Assembly (NCBI GenBank): GCA_942493055.1
Contig: OW818680.1
Location: 4,774,001-4,838,000, forward strand
Direction of reading: 5' to 3'
Length of the DNA: 64,000 nt
From: CAIZQW01 sp942493055
Lineage (GTDB): Bacteria; Verrucomicrobiota; Kiritimatiellia; RFP12; UBA1067
Every line of letters starts with the position of its first letter. Position 1 is the stretch's first letter. Positions 9,160 through 17,033 of this stretch are shown in pieces. The position numbers were made by a program, and so were the translations under genes. The notes below the pieces were generated by a model. That model did no database searches. It had not been told where the DNA came from and worked only from the letters and a program-made list of their open reading frames with translations.

Positions 9160-9180
9160 ACGCGCTACGCACAACTTGCG
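9149..9180. repeat. REP-like hairpin, left copy, with conserved tail
   Basis: A hairpin with stem AGCGCG/CGCGCT and loop CGTAAA (9149-9166) is followed by CTACGCACAACTTGCG. The same tail, preceded by a related hairpin with TAAA in the loop, lies at the other side of the transposase (10137-10165). The comF stop codon TAA lies in this loop. Confidence 0.8.
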
Positions 9181-9196
9181 AAGAAGAGGGAAGGGG

Positions 9197-10117
9197 CTAT
9201 ACGGACGCTGCACCGGCAATGGTTTTGCACCAGGTGTTCAGATTAAGGCAGAGGTCGCGCGTGAGGGGCTGTGTATGCGTGGAATAGGGCAAGCAGGAAA
9301 GCACCAAGAGTCGTCCTTGTGCGCATAAGTCGAAGTACTTGCCCCGTGGCTTGAATAATGGCGGAAACCCCGCTGGGTACATCAAAATGACATCGCCATG
9401 CTCCAGTCCCATCACGTGCTCGACAATTTCCTTTTCTCCCGGAGAGATAAAGGGGGAAATAATAACAGCGCCGTTCTCCGCATCATGCTGCACCTCCAGC
9501 TTGAGGGCTGAGAGTTCGTCAGCGGTGACATGACGCGATACCTGCACGGGGGTTACGATGGGGCGGTCGAGCAGGAAAAGATTGCCATAGCCGTTCCAGG
9601 CGTGATCGTTGGGAAGCCGCTCCTGTATGAGGTTATTCACGCGGATGAAGAGATCCGGATGCTTCAGCTTCAGCGAGAGGCGGCGCGGGTTGTCACGAAT
9701 GTAGTTCGTGTAGGCCTTTAGCGAGCCCGGCCTCCAGACGCAGAGGTCATGATACCCTGGATTCCAAACCTGCATAGTCGCGTTGTCGTGACGCTTGCGG
9801 AAGGCACTCGTGACGAGTGATTTGAAGGCGCGAAGGGGTACACCCACGGGCTTTTCCATGCGTTCCTTCACGTGGATGATGGCATGAATGTGATCCGGCA
9901 TGATCACGAAGGTTGATGTTTCAATTTGTGGGTAAGTTTTCGGAATGTCATGCCACAGCTCATACATGACCCAGCCGTCACGCGAAGGTGTGACGCAGTC
10001 GCCTTCGCACGCGCCGAAGAGCGGTGCACGGTTCAGCGTGGTCATGGTGATCATGTAGAAGCTGGGGGCGCAATAATCATGCTGGAAGCAGCGTTTGCCT
10101 TGTAGGGTAGGTTGCAT
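9197..10117 (-). CDS. REP-associated tyrosine transposase (Y1/RAYT) with C-terminal extra domain
   Basis: The ATG at 10117 gives MQPTLQGKR followed by HDYCAPSFYMITMTTLNR, the usual RAYT N-terminus; the total is 306 residues. The HUH-type metal site is MPDHIHAIIHV (about 76-78), and the catalytic tyrosine is in TNYIRDNPRRL (about 141). RAYTs cut and join single-stranded DNA at REP hairpins. Beyond residue 170 is an extension of about 135 residues with ISPFISPGEKEI, LMYPAGFPPLFKP and QGRLLVLSC, which by eye resembles a SLOG/DprA-like Rossmann fold and is not part of the usual short RAYT. The gene is flanked by direct REP-like repeats. Confidence 0.88.
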   Translation of the reverse strand: MQPTLQGKRCFQHDYCAPSFYMITMTTLNRAPLFGACEGDCVTPSRDGWVMYELWHDIPKTYPQIETSTFVIMPDHIHAIIHVKERMEKPVGVPLRAFKSLVTSAFRKRHDNATMQVWNPGYHDLCVWRPGSLKAYTNYIRDNPRRLSLKLKHPDLFIRVNNLIQERLPNDHAWNGYGNLFLLDRPIVTPVQVSRHVTADELSALKLEVQHDAENGAVIISPFISPGEKEIVEHVMGLEHGDVILMYPAGFPPLFKPRGKYFDLCAQGRLLVLSCLPYSTHTQPLTRDLCLNLNTWCKTIAGAASV

Positions 10118-10136
10118 AAGAGCCGCGTGGAGAGCC

Positions 10137-10165
10137 GCGTGTAAACACGCTACGCACAACTTGCG
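10137..10165. repeat. REP-like hairpin, right copy
   Basis: GCGTG-TAAA-CACGC forms a 5-bp stem (10137-10150) followed by CTACGCACAACTTGCG, identical to the tail of the left copy at 9165-9180. It lies just upstream of the transposase start. Confidence 0.8.
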
Positions 10166-10217
10166 CGGAAAGTCTTTCCTTCATGTTTAACAGGGGTGAA
10201 AGTTTTGCGGCGGGTGT

Positions 10218-11192
10218 TTACACCCTCTTGAGTAGCTGTTGAACAGCCTGCGTGATCGCGTCAGCCGAGGGGATGCACGCAGCCTCGAGATTTTTCGCAG
10301 AGGGCATGGGTAAGTCTGGCGATGCCAGGCGCACGACAGGCTTCTCTAAATAATCGTGCGCCTGCTCCATGATCTGAGCTGCGATTTCTGCGCCGAAGCC
10401 GCCCGTCTTGGGGCCCTCCTCCACAATCAGTGCGCGGCCTGTCTGCTGGATGGATTCAACAATCATACTGATGTCGAGGGGATTGAGCGTCAGCAGATCA
10501 AGGACCTCCGTTGAAATGCCTAATGTCTTGAGGTGATCCGCTGCCTGTGTCGCGACCTGTGTCATATATGACCAGGCAATCATGGTCACGTCCGTGCCTG
10601 TGCGCACCGCGTTCGCCACGCCAAAGGGAATCGGGGCGGGTAATAGATTGAAATCATCAAAGCGCAAAGGATAGAGCAGTTTGTGCTCAAGGAAGAGGAC
10701 GGGCGATGTTGAGCGCAGGGCGGTTTGTAAAAGCCCTGACGCGTCCTGCGCATTTGACGGCGCAACAATCGTGATCCCGGGGATGCCCGTGAAGAGACGC
10801 TCAAGCGACTGTGAATGGGTTGCGCCATAGCCGCGTCCGCCACCGCTCGGCGCGCGGATCACGAGGGGGCAATCCAGTCCGTAAATGGGTTTCAGCTTGG
10901 CGGCCATGTTGGCGAGTTGGTCAACGGCAAGCGTGATGAAGTCCATGAACATGAACTCAATCACAGGGCGCTGACCTGCGACTGCCGCGCCGATGGCGAT
11001 GCCGGTGAGCGCCTGTTCGGAGATGGGCGTATCGCGCACACGCGTCGGACCGAAGCTCTCCAAGAGGCCGCGCGTCACACCAAATGCGCCACCATAAGCG
11101 CCGATGTCTTCGCCCATGAGAAAGATGGAGGGGTCGCGCTGCATCTCGGCCGCAAGCGTCTCCCGGATAGCCTGTGTGAAGGTGACGCTCAT
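10218..11192 (-). CDS. pdhB: 2-oxoacid (pyruvate/acetoin) dehydrogenase E1 component, beta subunit
   Basis: This 324-residue protein is the beta chain of a thiamine-diphosphate E1 heterotetramer. Family features are FLMGEDIGAYGGAFGVTRGL near residue 24, VRDTPISEQALTGIAIGAA near 52, EFMFMDFITLAVDQLANMAAK near 78, the potassium-site PSGGGRGYGATHSQSLE near 115, and a C-terminal transketolase domain (RALIVEEGPKTGGFGAEIA). It decarboxylates pyruvate, acetoin or a branched 2-oxoacid for transfer to lipoyl-E2; E2 and E3 are not in the window, so the substrate is open. The start overlaps the alpha-subunit stop by 4 bases. A small GGGTG-TTTA-CACCC hairpin overlaps its stop codon. Confidence 0.94.
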   Translation of the reverse strand: MSVTFTQAIRETLAAEMQRDPSIFLMGEDIGAYGGAFGVTRGLLESFGPTRVRDTPISEQALTGIAIGAAVAGQRPVIEFMFMDFITLAVDQLANMAAKLKPIYGLDCPLVIRAPSGGGRGYGATHSQSLERLFTGIPGITIVAPSNAQDASGLLQTALRSTSPVLFLEHKLLYPLRFDDFNLLPAPIPFGVANAVRTGTDVTMIAWSYMTQVATQAADHLKTLGISTEVLDLLTLNPLDISMIVESIQQTGRALIVEEGPKTGGFGAEIAAQIMEQAHDYLEKPVVRLASPDLPMPSAKNLEAACIPSADAITQAVQQLLKRV

Positions 11193-12133
11193 GACAGCGC
11201 CTCCGCAAGATAAAGAGCCGGATCTGGCAAGGGGGATGCCTCGCAGAAGCAGATGGCCTCGTCAATGAGCGCTTGCATCTGTTGCTGGTGTTCGGACAAG
11301 AGGGCTTCTGTGGCTGCTTCTTGCTCGCGAAGGTATGTTTCCATGCGCAGGAGCGGGTCGCCTTTGAGGGCTGCCGACTCTTCCTCGCGTGTGCGGTAGG
11401 TGCGCGGATCGCCACGCGAATGACCAGAGAGACGATAGGTCATGCATTCAATCAGGGCTGGCCCGTTTCCGTTACGTGCTGCTTCGGCAAAGGCTGAGAC
11501 CGTGTCGCGGACAGCCAAGAAGTCGTTGCCGTCAACCGTCGCGCCGGGCATGGCGTACGCTTTGGCGCGGTCAGCAATGCACGGGTTGGCAAGTCCGCGC
11601 TGCGTGGTGGTGGACATGGCGTATCCGTTGTTCTCGACAATGAAGAGGACAGGCAGCTTCCAGAGCGCGGCCATGTTCAGTGTTTCATGGAAGACGCCTT
11701 GATTGGATGCTCCGTCGCCAAAGAGGCTCACCGTGACGCGGTTGGAGTTGCGCATCTGCGCATCAAGCGCCAGCCCGGCTGCAAAGGGGATGCTCGCGCC
11801 TGTGATGCCGTTTGCTCCGTAAAATCCGATGGCGGGATCCATCATCATCTGGCTGCCGCCGCGTCCGCGGGAATAGCCTGTTGCGCGTCCGAAGAGTTCG
11901 GCCATCACACGCTTGGGCTCCGCACCCCGTGCAAGAAAATGGCCATGTCCCCGATGCGTCGACGTCATGGCATCCGTTGGCTTCAATGCGGCGGCCACAC
12001 CCACGGCGACCGCCTCCTGTCCGATGCAGGTGTGGGCCGTCCCCATGATGCGGCCCTCAAGGAAAAGACGTTCGATCGCCTCTTCGAAGAGACGGATGGT
12101 GAGCATCAAGTCATAAGCATGAAGGGAGGTCAT
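11189..12133 (-). CDS. pdhA: 2-oxoacid (pyruvate/acetoin) dehydrogenase E1 component, alpha subunit
   Basis: The alpha subunit binds thiamine diphosphate. In the 314 residues are EGRIMGTAHTCIGQEAVAVG near 27, STHRGHGHFLARG near 58, GRGGSQMMM near 90, the diphosphate-binding GDGASNQGVFHETLN ending in NN (about 136-165), and the phosphorylation-loop-like YRLSGHSRGDPRTYR near 230. It works with the downstream beta subunit, which starts within its stop codon. It begins 6 bases after the DJ-1 gene, so it belongs to the long operon that starts at rny. Acetoin dehydrogenase AcoA is an equally possible name. Confidence 0.93.
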   Translation of the reverse strand: MTSLHAYDLMLTIRLFEEAIERLFLEGRIMGTAHTCIGQEAVAVGVAAALKPTDAMTSTHRGHGHFLARGAEPKRVMAELFGRATGYSRGRGGSQMMMDPAIGFYGANGITGASIPFAAGLALDAQMRNSNRVTVSLFGDGASNQGVFHETLNMAALWKLPVLFIVENNGYAMSTTTQRGLANPCIADRAKAYAMPGATVDGNDFLAVRDTVSAFAEAARNGNGPALIECMTYRLSGHSRGDPRTYRTREEESAALKGDPLLRMETYLREQEAATEALLSEHQQQMQALIDEAICFCEASPLPDPALYLAEALS

Positions 12134-12139
12134 ATCAAA

Positions 12140-12688
12140 CTATTGGATAGCGGTGAGCATTTCGTCTGCAACGGTGTTGGCCTCTTCTTCGCCTTTGAAG
12201 TGTTGCACAAGCACGAGCGCAAAGAGCAGGGCTGTCCCGGGGCCTTGGCTCGTGATGATATTTTCATCAGCAATGACAGGAGCATTTTCGTAGGACTCGC
12301 CCAGTTCCTCTGCGCAGGTCGGATAGCACGTGGCTGTGCGTCCATGGAGCACGCCGGCTTTTGCAAGGACGGTCGGCGCCGCGCAGATGGCTGCGACATG
12401 GCGACCCTCTTCCGCGAATTGACGTACGGCATCGAGGACGCGCGTATCAGCCTTTAAAACTTCGGTTCCTTTACCGCCGCCTGGAAGGACAATCGCGCCA
12501 AATTCTGCGAGGTTGATGGCGGCCCAGGTGGTGTCCGCAGCAAGCTTGATGCCATGCGCAGCATGGATGGTGACATGGTCGGTCAAGGAGGCTGTGGTCA
12601 CACGGATTGATGCGCGGCGCAATACATCAATAATGGTGACTGCTTCCAGCGGTTCAACACCATCGGCAAGTGGAATTAAGACAGGCAT
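12140..12688 (-). CDS. DJ-1/PfpI family protein
   Basis: This 182-residue protein belongs to the DJ-1 branch (YajL/DJ-1). It has the conserved glutamate E15 (ADGVEPLEAV), the IVLPGGGKGTEVL loop near 66-78, and the nucleophile elbow AAICAAPTVLAKAG with C102. DJ-1 proteins protect cells from carbonyl and oxidative stress, with reported deglycase or glyoxalase activity. GGAG lies 6 bases before the ATG. It sits between the release-factor gene (70 bases upstream) and pdhA (6 bases downstream), which suggests a link with reactive carbonyls from central metabolism, but this is only inference. Confidence 0.93.
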   Translation of the reverse strand: MPVLIPLADGVEPLEAVTIIDVLRRASIRVTTASLTDHVTIHAAHGIKLAADTTWAAINLAEFGAIVLPGGGKGTEVLKADTRVLDAVRQFAEEGRHVAAICAAPTVLAKAGVLHGRTATCYPTCAEELGESYENAPVIADENIITSQGPGTALLFALVLVQHFKGEEEANTVADEMLTAIQ

Positions 12689-12758
12689 AATGACTCCTTC
12701 ATTGATGACTTATTGATGAATTAAAGTAACATAAGAGGCAGCTAATTGAAAGCGGAGA

Positions 12759-13166
12759 TTACTCGGCGTCGATGCTGACGCGCTGACGGTCGGTCTTCTT
12801 CTCGCCATGCTGACGCTTCTCCGCGACCATCTTTGCTTTCTGACGACGCGAACGGCGGCGCTTCTGACGGCGGACGCGCTCGGTCTCCTGTCGGCGCTTG
12901 GAGTGTTCGGACTTCTCCTTCTCAAGAATCTTCTCAGCCAGTTGACGGCGGGCCAGCCAGCGGTTCAGTTCGCGGGAACGGCCCTCTCCATACTTGATGG
13001 TGGTCTTGCTGGGTTCGTGGTAGAGGCGCACGGTGGAGGAGGTCTTGTTGACCTTCTGTCCGCCGGGTCCGGAACCCAGGATAAAGCTCTCCTCGATATC
13101 CTCCTCGAAGACGCTGGCGAGGATCATGAGCTGCTTGATTTTTTCGATGGTTTCAGAGCTGATCAT
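12759..13166 (-). CDS. Peptide chain release factor-like protein (ArfB/RF-1 domain)
   Basis: The 135-residue product holds the RF-1 catalytic domain with GGQ at 35-37 (GSGPGGQKVNKTSS) and a long, very basic C-terminal tail (SKRRQETERVRRQKRRRSRR), but no codon-recognition domain. This is the layout of ArfB/YaeJ-type rescue factors, which release peptides from stalled ribosomes; the tail enters the empty mRNA channel. Its start overlaps the xseA stop by 4 bases. Prokaryotic relatives annotated as release factor-like are often encoded next to DNA repair genes, as here. Confidence 0.9.
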   Translation of the reverse strand: MISSETIEKIKQLMILASVFEEDIEESFILGSGPGGQKVNKTSSTVRLYHEPSKTTIKYGEGRSRELNRWLARRQLAEKILEKEKSEHSKRRQETERVRRQKRRRSRRQKAKMVAEKRQHGEKKTDRQRVSIDAE

Positions 13167-14431
13167 GGTGTGACACGGCTGGTGATGATGCCGTCCTTGA
13201 CTTGGGTGAGTAACGCCTGTTCGGGCGCGACATCCGCGATGGAGCGCACCAGCTTCCCGTCCGTTGTGCGCGTCAGGCTATAGCCGCGGTCCAGCACGGA
13301 GAGGGGGTTCAGCAAGGCGCATTTCTGAGCGAGTGTTTCAAGACGTGCGCGGTAACGGTCGTTTTTCCGTTGCGCAGCCTGGCGCAACCGCTGCTGATAG
13401 AGCGCGAGGCGTGACTCCAGGGTGCGGGTCTGACGTTCACGCAAGACCCCGAGACGGCCACTGGCCAGTTCAACACGCTTGCGGAACTGATGCCCCTTCT
13501 GCTGGAGGGCGCTGCGCAAACGGTTATCAAAATCATCGACCCGTTGCATGCCGTGCTCCAGGCGTTGCGTGAGTGCGTGGTGGGCGTCTTCACGGAGGCG
13601 TTCGAGCCTGGCCTGGAATTCAATTTTGGGCGCAATGACGATCTCTGCCGCGGCGGAGGGTGTCGGCGCACGGACATCAGCTGCAAAGTCGCAGAGGGTC
13701 ACATCCGTCTCATGTCCAACCGCGGAAATAGTCGGAATCGCTGATGCTGCGACAGCCCGGACAACAGCTTCCTCGTTGAAGGCCCAGAGATCCTCAATGC
13801 TGCCGCCGCCCCGGCCAATGATCAGGACATCGGGAATCCATGTTGACGCGGTGTTGAAGTAATGGATCGCGTTTGCAATGCTGTTGGCTGCGCCTTCGCC
13901 TTGCACTTTGACGGGCGCGAGGCGGATGTTGAGGTTCGGGAAGCGCCTGCCCAGCACCGTGATGATATCGTGGATGACCGCGCCCGTGGGGGAGGTGACA
14001 ATGCCGATGCGCTGGGGAAAGAGGGGCAACGGTTTTTTGCGCTCAGGGGCAAAGAGGCCCTCCTGCTGAAGGCGTCTCTTGAGCTCCTCATACTGCTGCA
14101 TCAAATCGCCCGTGCCCGAGGCTTCCAGGTTTCGGATGACGAGTTGGTATTGGCCGCGGTCGGGATAGATCGTGACCGAGCCATACGCGCGGACTTTCAT
14201 GCCGTCCTTCAGGGTCAAGGCTGCCGGCAGTTTCGCGCGAGCGCCCGAGAAGAGGACCGCGTTCATGATCGCCCCGGCATCCTTGAGCGTAAAATAACTG
14301 TGCCCACTGGAATAGACCTTGAACCCTGAAATCTCGCCTTCCACGCAGACTGAACTAAACGTGGGTTCTACCGCAGAACGGATGCGCTGCGTCAGTTCGG
14401 TAATCGAGAGTGGTTTGAGGGGCTCTTGCAT
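13163..14431 (-). CDS. xseA: Exodeoxyribonuclease VII large subunit
   Basis: XseA with XseB degrades single-stranded DNA. The frame is open to 14599, but MQEPLKPLSITELTQRIR at 14431 is the family start, giving 422 residues. The N-terminal OB-fold shows VEGEISGFKVYSSGHSYFTL near 30, followed by the catalytic domain (IGIVTSPTGAVIHDI near 135, IIGRGGGSIEDLWAFNEE near 190, SAVGHETDVTLCDFAADVRAP near 222), then a long coiled coil (260-370). The C-terminus has LDRGYSLTR. It starts 7 bases after ymdB and overlaps the next gene by 4 bases. No xseB was found nearby. Confidence 0.96.
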   Translation of the reverse strand: MQEPLKPLSITELTQRIRSAVEPTFSSVCVEGEISGFKVYSSGHSYFTLKDAGAIMNAVLFSGARAKLPAALTLKDGMKVRAYGSVTIYPDRGQYQLVIRNLEASGTGDLMQQYEELKRRLQQEGLFAPERKKPLPLFPQRIGIVTSPTGAVIHDIITVLGRRFPNLNIRLAPVKVQGEGAANSIANAIHYFNTASTWIPDVLIIGRGGGSIEDLWAFNEEAVVRAVAASAIPTISAVGHETDVTLCDFAADVRAPTPSAAAEIVIAPKIEFQARLERLREDAHHALTQRLEHGMQRVDDFDNRLRSALQQKGHQFRKRVELASGRLGVLRERQTRTLESRLALYQQRLRQAAQRKNDRYRARLETLAQKCALLNPLSVLDRGYSLTRTTDGKLVRSIADVAPEQALLTQVKDGIITSRVTP

Positions 14432-14438
14432 GACAGGG

Positions 14439-15212
14439 CTATTCCCTGAAGCGGTAGGGGGTGATCGAAAGGGCTTTGCCGGTCGCGTTGTCGATTTCGA
14501 GGATGGCGCCTTCGAGTACAGCCGGGCCGGAGGCCACATCAAACTTCGTCGACATGCCGGTGACAAACTTCCGGGTGACCGGCGCGATCTCGCGGCCAAT
14601 CACCGACAACGCGGGGCCTGTCATGCCGAGGTCGGTCATGTAGGCTGTCCCCTTCGGGAGGAGGACGGCATCGCTGGTCTGGACATGCGTATGCGTGCCG
14701 ACGAGGGCCGCGATGCGGCCATCGAGGTAATGCCCCATCGCGATCTTTTCAGAGGTCGCCTCGGCATGGAAATCGACAATGACCGGCGCATTGGCAGGAA
14801 GTGTTTTCAGGACGGCGTCCATGGTGCGGAAGGGGCAGTCCATGGGGCCCATGAAGACGCGGCCTTGCAGGTTGACAACCGAGATCGGGCCAAAGGTGGT
14901 CTGATACGTGCCGCTCCCCTGTCCGGGAACACCGGGAGGGAAGTTTGCGGGGCGCAACAACCGTTTTTCAGAGGCGATGACCCCTTCGAGTTCCTTCTGC
15001 CCCCAGGCGTGGTCGCCAAGGGTCAGCACATCTGCGCCGGCCTTGAAGAGTTCATTGGCCAGTGCCAGGGTGATGCCGTTTCCGGCTGCGGCGTTCTCCG
15101 CATTCGCGATCACGACATGGATGGCATGTTCCGCGCGGAGTTTTTTGACCACCTCCGCGAAGATCCGTCTGCCGGGGCCGCCGACGATATCACCGACTAA
15201 AAGAATTTTCAT
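14439..15212 (-). CDS. ymdB: YmdB-family metallophosphoesterase
   Basis: The 257-residue protein has the metal ligands of the TIGR00282 family: GDIVGGPGR near 7, NAENAAAGNG near 36, LGDHAWGQ near 65, DFHAEATSEK near 147 and VGTHTHVQTSD near 171. In Bacillus, YmdB hydrolyses cyclic nucleotides and influences RNase Y activity and biofilm choice. Here it lies 11 bases downstream of rny, keeping the rny-ymdB gene pair known from Firmicutes. That supports a shared role in RNA turnover. Confidence 0.94.
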   Translation of the reverse strand: MKILLVGDIVGGPGRRIFAEVVKKLRAEHAIHVVIANAENAAAGNGITLALANELFKAGADVLTLGDHAWGQKELEGVIASEKRLLRPANFPPGVPGQGSGTYQTTFGPISVVNLQGRVFMGPMDCPFRTMDAVLKTLPANAPVIVDFHAEATSEKIAMGHYLDGRIAALVGTHTHVQTSDAVLLPKGTAYMTDLGMTGPALSVIGREIAPVTRKFVTGMSTKFDVASGPAVLEGAILEIDNATGKALSITPYRFRE

Positions 15213-15223
15213 GAGACCTATCC

Positions 15224-16801
15224 TTACTTGGCGTATTCCACGCAGCGGGTTTCGCGGACGATGACAACGCGGATTTGGCCAGGGAACTGCAGGTTTGCAG
15301 AGATCTGCTGGCAGATCTCGCGGGCCATGACAATGGCATCATTGTCGCTGACTTGAATGGGGTCTACCAGAACGCGCACTTCGCGTCCGGCCTGCACGGC
15401 GAAGGTCTTTTTCACGCCTGGGAAGCTGTTGGCAATGGCTTCCAGCTTTTCAAGGCGCTGGACATAGATGCCCATGCTTTCATTGCGCGCGCCGGGGCGG
15501 GAGCTGGAGATGGCGTCTGCTGCTGCGCAAAGGACGCCATACACGCCTTCAGCCTGTATGTCGCCATGATGTGCCGCGACGCTGTTTGCGACCATGTCGC
15601 TCTCCGCGTTCCGCCTGAGCAGGTCGGCGCCGATTGCGGCATGCGCCCCTTCGACAGTATGGTCAAGGGCTTTTCCGATGTCGTGGTAGAACCCGATGCG
15701 ACGGGCCAGCACAGGGTCAAGCCCCAGTTCAGAAGCCATCATGCCCATGAGGTGTGAGACTTCAATCGAGTGACGCAGGACGTTCTGCGAGAAACTGGTC
15801 CTGAATTTGAGACGTCCCATGTGTTGCAGCAAATCGGCAGGCACGCCTTGTACTTGCGCTTCATACGCAGCGGCTTCGCCGGCTTCAAAGATCGTCTTTT
15901 CAAGGTTGTCCGTCACGCTCTTGACAATCTCCTCGATGCGGGCAGGATGGATGCGCCCGTCTGCGACCAGCAGCTCAAGGGTTTGGCGGGCCACTTCTCG
16001 GCGGACAGGGTCGAAGCCGGAGATGACGACCGCTTCGGGCGTGTCATCGACCAGCATGGTCATACCGGTGACGGCTTCGAGCGTGCGGATGTTGCGACCT
16101 TCACGGCCGATGATGCGGCCTTTCACGTCGTCGCTGGGCAATTGGACCGTGGTGGTCACGGTTTCGCTGGCATGGGCGATTGCATAACGCTGGATAGCCA
16201 TGGTGACGATGCGTGTGGCCTCCTTCTCGGCGGTCTCCTTGGCCTCCTCCTGGATCTTCCGGATGAGGTTTCCTGACTCGCTTTTGACTTCCTGTTCCGC
16301 GCGGTGATAGAGTTCGCGTTTGGCCTCTTCGTAGGTCATGCTGGCCAGTTTCTGAAGGCGGGTATCAGCCTCCTGTATGCGCCGGTCCGTCTCCACGCGC
16401 TTCTGCTGGATATCCTCGGCCTTTCGGAGGACCTCTTCCTGCTTTTGCGCGATGGTTTGGTCCTTCTTGTCCAGAATGGCCGCTTTTTTGTCCATATTTT
16501 CTTCTCGGACAGTCAGTCGGTCTTCAATATCCTGCAGTTCTTTGCGTCGGGTTTTGGTGCTCTTTTCAAACTCTTCCTTGGCTTTCACCACTTCCGCGCG
16601 TGCGGAGATGTCAGCCTCCTTCATCTTGCTTTTGACTTCGACATCCACTTCGCTCAGTTTCAGTTTGGCCTGTTTTTCAAGGGTATCTGCCTGCCATTTG
16701 CCGATAAGGCCACGAAAAGCATAGCCGCCGAGCACACCGGCAAGCCCGAAAAGCAACCCAACGGTTGCATCACTCACATCGTACCATGTGAAGTTTGTCA
16801 T
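15224..16801 (-). CDS. rny: Ribonuclease Y
   Basis: RNase Y is a membrane-anchored endoribonuclease that starts mRNA decay. The 525 residues comprise an N-terminal membrane anchor (VSDATVGLLFGLAGVLGGYAF), a long charged coiled coil to about 205, a KH domain (GRIIGREGRNIRTLEAVTG, near 215) and an HD domain with HDIGKALDH near 370 and HHGD further on. GGAGG stands 8 bases before the ATG. It opens a compact operon rny-ymdB-xseA-release factor-DJ-1-pdhA-pdhB with gaps of 70 bases or less, and it is divergent from a Tat oxidoreductase gene. Confidence 0.96.
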   Translation of the reverse strand: MTNFTWYDVSDATVGLLFGLAGVLGGYAFRGLIGKWQADTLEKQAKLKLSEVDVEVKSKMKEADISARAEVVKAKEEFEKSTKTRRKELQDIEDRLTVREENMDKKAAILDKKDQTIAQKQEEVLRKAEDIQQKRVETDRRIQEADTRLQKLASMTYEEAKRELYHRAEQEVKSESGNLIRKIQEEAKETAEKEATRIVTMAIQRYAIAHASETVTTTVQLPSDDVKGRIIGREGRNIRTLEAVTGMTMLVDDTPEAVVISGFDPVRREVARQTLELLVADGRIHPARIEEIVKSVTDNLEKTIFEAGEAAAYEAQVQGVPADLLQHMGRLKFRTSFSQNVLRHSIEVSHLMGMMASELGLDPVLARRIGFYHDIGKALDHTVEGAHAAIGADLLRRNAESDMVANSVAAHHGDIQAEGVYGVLCAAADAISSSRPGARNESMGIYVQRLEKLEAIANSFPGVKKTFAVQAGREVRVLVDPIQVSDNDAIVMAREICQQISANLQFPGQIRVVIVRETRCVEYAK

Positions 16802-17033
16802 TGTTTAATCCTCCGAAATGCGGGTTTCCGCATATTACTGTTTCACATCCATATTTTACAAAAATATAAAATACAGGTTCATAAGCGAAAAAGGATAGCG
16901 CATTTTTGGTATAAATTCAAGCGTGGGCATCTCTTTAAGAGGCTCTTTTTTTGTTGATTTACGACCATCGAGGGTTCATACTAACCTCCCACTGTGTTTA
17001 AGAGGAAAATTTCAGCAAAACAAGGAGTACCCA

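Larger units (their letters stand above)
9150..10165 (-). mobile_element. REP-flanked Y1 transposase unit
   Basis: A RAYT-type transposase gene lies between two REP-like hairpins that share the 16-base tail CTACGCACAACTTGCG in direct orientation (9165-9180 and 10150-10165). RAYTs are known to act on REP palindromes near their own genes, so the about 1-kb unit is likely a recent insertion at the 3' end of comF. No other copies of the tail were noticed in the window. Confidence 0.7.
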
